A stretch of DNA of 64,000 nt from Streptomyces diacarni (GTDB lineage Bacteria > Actinomycetota > Actinomycetes > Streptomycetales > Streptomycetaceae): the NCBI RefSeq assembly GCF_003323715.1, contig NZ_QOIN01000046.1:62001-126000 (forward strand). Direction: 5' to 3'. The notes beneath the pieces are model-generated. The model saw only the letters and a list, made by a program, of their open reading frames with translations. It was not told where the DNA came from and searched no databases. Position numbers and translations under genes: made by a program. Positions 60,695-64,000 of this stretch are shown here, one piece after another (within the stretch, counting starts at the first letter, position 1; each line of letters begins with the position of its first letter).

Positions 60695-61453
60695 TCAGGC
60701 GGCGAAGCCGCCGTCCACCGCGAGCGACGCCCCTGTGATCCAGCGGCCGGTGTCGCCCACCAGATGGGCCACCGAGTCGGCGATCTCCTCCGTGGTGCCG
60801 TACCGCCCCAGCAGGGTGAGGGCGGCCTGGGCGGCGCCGCCGTCGCCGTCGGCCGGGTTCATGTCCGTGTCGACCGGTCCCGGCGCCACCTGGTTGACGG
60901 TGATGCCGCGCGCCGCCAGCTCGCGGGCCAGGCCCTTGGTCAGCCCGGAGACGGCCGCCTTGCTCATGGCGTAGAGGGTCATGCCGGGGAAGGGCACGTG
61001 GTCGGCCACGCAGCTGCCGATGTTGACGATCCGGCCGCCGTCGGCCAAGTGCGAGGCGGCCGCCTGCGCCACCAGGTAGGCGCCGCGCACGTTCGCCGTC
61101 AGTACCCGGTCGAGTTCGGTCTCCTCCACCGTCTCCAGCGCGCCCATGGCGCCGGTGCCGGCGTTGTTGACCAGGATGTCCAGCCGCCCGAACGCGCCGA
61201 CCGCCCCGTCCACGGCCGCCCGTACCGACGCCGCGTCCGCGAGGTCGGCCCGTACGGTCCAGGCCCTGGCGCCGCTCTCCTTGACGCGCTCGGCCACGTG
61301 CCGGGCCAGCTCCTCGTTCGACTGGTACGTCAGCGCCACGTCCGCGCCGTCCGCTGCCAGCCGCAGCGCCACCGCCGCCCCGATGCCTCTGCTGCCGCCG
61401 GTGACGAGGGCGGCCTTGCCGGCCAGCGGCCTGGCGGCCGTGTGGGTGGGCAT
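60695..61453 (-). CDS. SDR family oxidoreductase
   Basis: 252 residues from ATG 61453 (GGAG six bases upstream); the ATG at 61504 adds only a Thr/Glu-rich repeat. FabG-like SDR: VTGGSRGIGAAVA, NNAGT, Ser in NIGSCVADH, YAMSKAAVS with Tyr and Lys, ITGASLAVDGG at the end. TYQSNE after strand 2 suggests NADP. Single gene, divergent from the B3/4 gene. Confidence 0.92.
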   Translation of the reverse strand: MPTHTAARPLAGKAALVTGGSRGIGAAVALRLAADGADVALTYQSNEELARHVAERVKESGARAWTVRADLADAASVRAAVDGAVGAFGRLDILVNNAGTGAMGALETVEETELDRVLTANVRGAYLVAQAAASHLADGGRIVNIGSCVADHVPFPGMTLYAMSKAAVSGLTKGLARELAARGITVNQVAPGPVDTDMNPADGDGGAAQAALTLLGRYGTTEEIADSVAHLVGDTGRWITGASLAVDGGFAA

Positions 61454-61658
61454 CGTCGTCTCCAGTGTCTTCGTCGTCGTCTCGGGTGTCGTCTCGGTGT
61501 CCATGTCTCGATGTTCGACCAGTGCCCAGCCGGAAACCGGCGCTCTTCGGACGGCGCGTTCCCCTCGCTTTCGCAGTTCGTTGCGTTGCACTTGCTGGTA
61601 CGGTGGAGTGGACCATGCGGTCCTGCCCCCTATCGCGAGGAGGAGCGAGACGCTCACC

Positions 61659-62354
61659 ATGAACACCACCGACGAATGGCTGCACGCCGCTGCCATCGAC
61701 CCCTCCGTCGGCGCCCTGCGCCCGGACTACCGCGCGCTGCTGATCGTCGCCGAGGGCCTGCAGCCGGGCCCTGGCGACGCCTTCAGCGAGGAGCTCCTCG
61801 CCGAGGCCGAGGCCAAGGCGTGCGACCCCGAGCAGCACCCGCACGTCGCCGCGTGGCGCGAGGCGTTCCGCGCCTTCGGCGCGAAGCCCAAGCGCACACG
61901 GCCCAGCGTCGACGCCCTCCTGCGGCGCGCTCCCGAGGGACTGCCCCGCGTCGACCGGCTGACCGACATCTACAACGCGGTCTCCGTCGCGCACGTCGTC
62001 CCGCTCGGTGGCGAGGACCTCGACCACTACGCCGGTCCGCTGCGCCTCACCCGGGCCGAGGGCACCGAGCCCTTCGAACTGATGTCGGGCGGTGAGCCGG
62101 TGACGGAGAACCCCCGGCCGGGCGAGGTGGTCTGGCGGGACGAGAGGGGCGTCACCTGCCGGCGCTGGAACTGGCGCCAGTGCGTCCGCACCCGCCTGAC
62201 GTCCCGGACCACGCGCGCCGTCTTCCTCCTCGACGCCCTCGACCCCATGGACGACCCGGCCCTGGAGACCGCGGGCCGCGCCCTGACGGACGCCCTGGCC
62301 GCGAGCAGCCCGGGCGCGGTGACGACCTCACGTCTGCTGCGGGCGGCCTCCTGA
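61659..62354 (+). CDS. B3/B4 tRNA-binding-like domain protein
   Basis: 231 residues from ATG 61659. It matches stand-alone B3/4 proteins (homologous to the editing domain of phenylalanyl-tRNA synthetase beta): AAWREAFRAFGAKPKRTRPS, LTDIYNAVSVAHVVPLGGED, and a late WRDERGVTCRRWNWRQC. A role in editing or nucleic-acid binding is possible but unproved. It ends before a bidirectional terminator. Confidence 0.88.
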   Translation: MNTTDEWLHAAAIDPSVGALRPDYRALLIVAEGLQPGPGDAFSEELLAEAEAKACDPEQHPHVAAWREAFRAFGAKPKRTRPSVDALLRRAPEGLPRVDRLTDIYNAVSVAHVVPLGGEDLDHYAGPLRLTRAEGTEPFELMSGGEPVTENPRPGEVVWRDERGVTCRRWNWRQCVRTRLTSRTTRAVFLLDALDPMDDPALETAGRALTDALAASSPGAVTTSRLLRAAS

Positions 62355-62389
62355 GGACCACTCCGGCCGTGGGGGCGGGCCAGCGCCCG

Positions 62390-62436
62390 GGCGGCCGGCT
62401 CCCGGAGGGCAGCCCGCCCTCCGGGAGCCGGCCGCC
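62390..62436. terminator. Strong bidirectional hairpin terminator
   Basis: Perfect 21-bp arms (GGCGGCCGGCTCCCGGAGGG plus C) with a 5-bp loop, between the convergent B3/4 and sirtuin genes; 2 bp from the sirtuin stop. Confidence 0.88.
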
Positions 62437-62438
62437 GC

Positions 62439-63212
62439 TCAGCCGTGCAGAGCGGCGAGCAGCGTGGGCAGGGACTCGCTGATGGGGTCGCGCACCACCT
62501 CGTCGGCCAGCGCGTCGTACGGGGTGGGTTCGGCGTTGACGACGACGAGCCTGGCGCCGTGCTCGGCGGCCAGCCCCGCCAAGGACGCCGCGGGCTGGAC
62601 CTGGAGGCTGGTGCCGACGGCGAGAAAGACGTCGCAGGCGCGGGCCACCGCCGCGGCCGAGCCCAGCACCTCCGCGTCGAGGGCCTGCCCGAACATCACC
62701 GTGGCGGACTTCAGGACGCCGCCGCACTCCAGGCAGGCCGGATCGGCCTCCCCGGCCCCGACCCTGGTCAGCGCGCTCTCCATCGTCGAGCGCGCACCGC
62801 AGGCCGTGCACACCACCGAGCGGGCGTTCCCGTGCAGCTCCAGCACCTTGCGTTCGGGGACGCCCGCCGCCTGGTGGAGCCCGTCGACGTTCTGGGTGAT
62901 GACGCGGACAGGCGTACCCGAGGCATCCAGGCGTGCGATCGCGTCGTGCGCCGTGTTGGGCCGCGCCCGCCACACCGGGCTCTCGCCGCGCAGGGCCCAC
63001 GAGCGCCGGCGGATGTCCGGGTCCGCCATGTAGTACGCGTAGGTGACCAGCTTCTCGGCTTCCGGATCCCGGCGCCACACCCCCTGCGGGCCCCGGTAGT
63101 CGGGGATGCCCGAGTCCGTGGAGATCCCGGCTCCGGTCAGGATCGCCACCAGCGGTGCCGCGCCGCTCCCGGACCCGCCGTCCCCCGCGGGCGCGCTGTC
63201 ACGTTCGGTCAT
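62439..63212 (-). CDS. cobB: SIR2-family NAD-dependent protein deacetylase
   Basis: 257 residues from ATG 63212. Complete sirtuin core: GAGISTDSGIPDYRG, TQNVDGLHQ, catalytic His in LELHG, four zinc Cys (CTACG and CLECGG), GTSLQVQPAA and VNAEPTP. It removes acyl groups from lysines using NAD, in the cytoplasm. Single gene, divergent from the phosphatase gene with 59 bp between starts. Confidence 0.93.
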   Translation of the reverse strand: MTERDSAPAGDGGSGSGAAPLVAILTGAGISTDSGIPDYRGPQGVWRRDPEAEKLVTYAYYMADPDIRRRSWALRGESPVWRARPNTAHDAIARLDASGTPVRVITQNVDGLHQAAGVPERKVLELHGNARSVVCTACGARSTMESALTRVGAGEADPACLECGGVLKSATVMFGQALDAEVLGSAAAVARACDVFLAVGTSLQVQPAASLAGLAAEHGARLVVVNAEPTPYDALADEVVRDPISESLPTLLAALHG

Positions 63213-63271
63213 GGTTTCCAGCGTAGATCCCGGTCTCGCCGCCCGTCCCCGCCCCGTGCTTCCATGGAGCG

Positions 63272-64000
63272 GTGATCGACGACGAGCTGATGACAGCGGT
63301 GGAGGAGGCCGTCCGCGAGGCGGTGGACGCGGAGGTCGTGCCGCGCTGGCGCAAGCTCGCCGAGGACGAGATCACCACCAAGTCGGGCAGCCACGACCTG
63401 GTCACCGTCGCCGACCAGCGCGCCGAGCAGCGCCTGTCGGACGCGCTGCGCGCGCTGCTGCCGGGATCGGCCGTCGTGGGCGAGGAGGGCGTGCACGCGC
63501 ACCCCGCCTCCTATGCCGCGCTCGCCGGGGAAGAGCCCGTGTGGATCATCGACCCGATCGACGGCACCCGCCAGTTCGTCGCCGGGGAGGAGGGTTTTTG
63601 CACCATGGTCGCCCTCGCCCACCACGGTGAGACCCTGGGCGCCTGGATACACGCCCCCGCCCTCGGCCGGACCGTCCTCGCCAGGCGCGGGGGAGGGGCC
63701 CTGGTCAATGGCGAGCCCCTGTACGCGGGTTCGCCCGAAAGCGGGGCGCCGTTGCGCGTCGCCGTCTCGCACCCGGACTACACGGACGAGTCCCAGAAGC
63801 GCTCGCTGCGCGGGCTGCACACCGAAGGCGTGGACGTACGCGACACCGGCTCGGCGGGCCTGGAGTACCTCGCCCTCGCCGAGGGCCGGCTGGACGCGGT
63901 GGCCTACACCTGGGAGGCCGCCTGGGACCACGCCGCGGGGCTGCTCACGGTCACCGAGGCGGGGGGCGCGCACAGCACCGTCGCGTACGCCCCCTTCCGC
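63272..64000 (+). CDS. Inositol monophosphatase family protein (3'-truncated by the window)
   Basis: 243 codons from GTG 63272 to the window end with no stop; ATG 63290 is another possible start. IMPase metal motifs: VVGEEGVHAH (first Glu pair), IIDPIDGTRQFV (Asp-Pro-x-Asp-Gly-Thr) and the late WEAAWDHAAG (Asp). Mg-dependent phosphatase of inositol phosphate, histidinol phosphate or a similar sugar phosphate; specificity is not readable. The last part of the protein lies beyond the window. Confidence 0.9.
   Translation, partial: MIDDELMTAVEEAVREAVDAEVVPRWRKLAEDEITTKSGSHDLVTVADQRAEQRLSDALRALLPGSAVVGEEGVHAHPASYAALAGEEPVWIIDPIDGTRQFVAGEEGFCTMVALAHHGETLGAWIHAPALGRTVLARRGGGALVNGEPLYAGSPESGAPLRVAVSHPDYTDESQKRSLRGLHTEGVDVRDTGSAGLEYLALAEGRLDAVAYTWEAAWDHAAGLLTVTEAGGAHSTVAYAPFR

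Overview
The window looks like chromosomal DNA of a Streptomyces-type actinomycete. GC content is very high, GTG starts and 4-bp ATGA/GTGA stop-start overlaps are common, and several families are typical of the group: a giant 'lonely Cys' protein with a type VII secretion (T7SS) associated protein, a fused enol-lactonase/carboxymuconolactone decarboxylase, an F420-type luciferase-like oxidoreductase, DUF6278 and WDGH proteins. No rRNA, tRNA, CRISPR array or polyketide/NRPS cluster was seen.

Layout. (1) 2-14838: a T7SS-linked cassette of four plus-strand genes: the C-terminal ~2,760 residues of a giant toxin-like protein (it enters from outside the window), an SseB-like T7SS-associated protein, a ~1,200-residue protein ending in an ADP-ribosyltransferase-like domain, and a membrane-anchored ricin-B lectin. 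A strong hairpin closes it. (2) 14.9-26 kb: an accessory stretch of small catabolic or regulatory units (GrpB, WDGH, SDR + metallo-hydrolase with a divergent TetR, LysR + Dabb + SDR, LysR + cupin, GNAT) mixed with broken genes (amidohydrolase, DoxX, two integrase-like fragments) and a repeat found near both ends. (3) 26-35.6 kb: housekeeping and transport: PcaDC fusion, metallo-hydrolase, exonuclease III, secreted SGNH esterase, and a four-gene glutamate-type ABC importer. (4) 35.6-43.5 kb: a decayed two-component system plus ABC-permease remnant flanked by duplicated DNA, gamma-glutamyltransferase, a truncated alpha/beta hydrolase beside a MarR gene, and a MarR-MFS-isochorismatase operon behind a 32-bp perfect palindrome. 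(5) 43.6-50.2 kb: a secreted S15-type peptidase and a four-gene reductive pyrimidine degradation operon. (6) 50.2-64 kb: GNAT, DsbA-like protein, an NmrA-like reductase containing a 64-bp perfect palindrome, lipoate ligase, DUF3870 and DUF819 genes, a probable murein-peptide recycling divergon (NlpC/P60, dipeptide epimerase, beta-lactamase-like hydrolase, GntR), an SDR, a B3/4 protein, a sirtuin, and the start of an inositol-monophosphatase family gene that runs off the end.

How the genes work together. The first cassette probably makes exported or surface-displayed polymorphic-toxin-like proteins. The 45-50 kb operon would turn dihydropyrimidines into beta-amino acids and then semialdehydes. 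The 56-60 kb group would cut, epimerise and salvage cell-wall peptides. Many local regulators sit beside clear inverted repeats, so several operators can be proposed directly from the sequence. All functions are inferred from sequence patterns; no database search was run.
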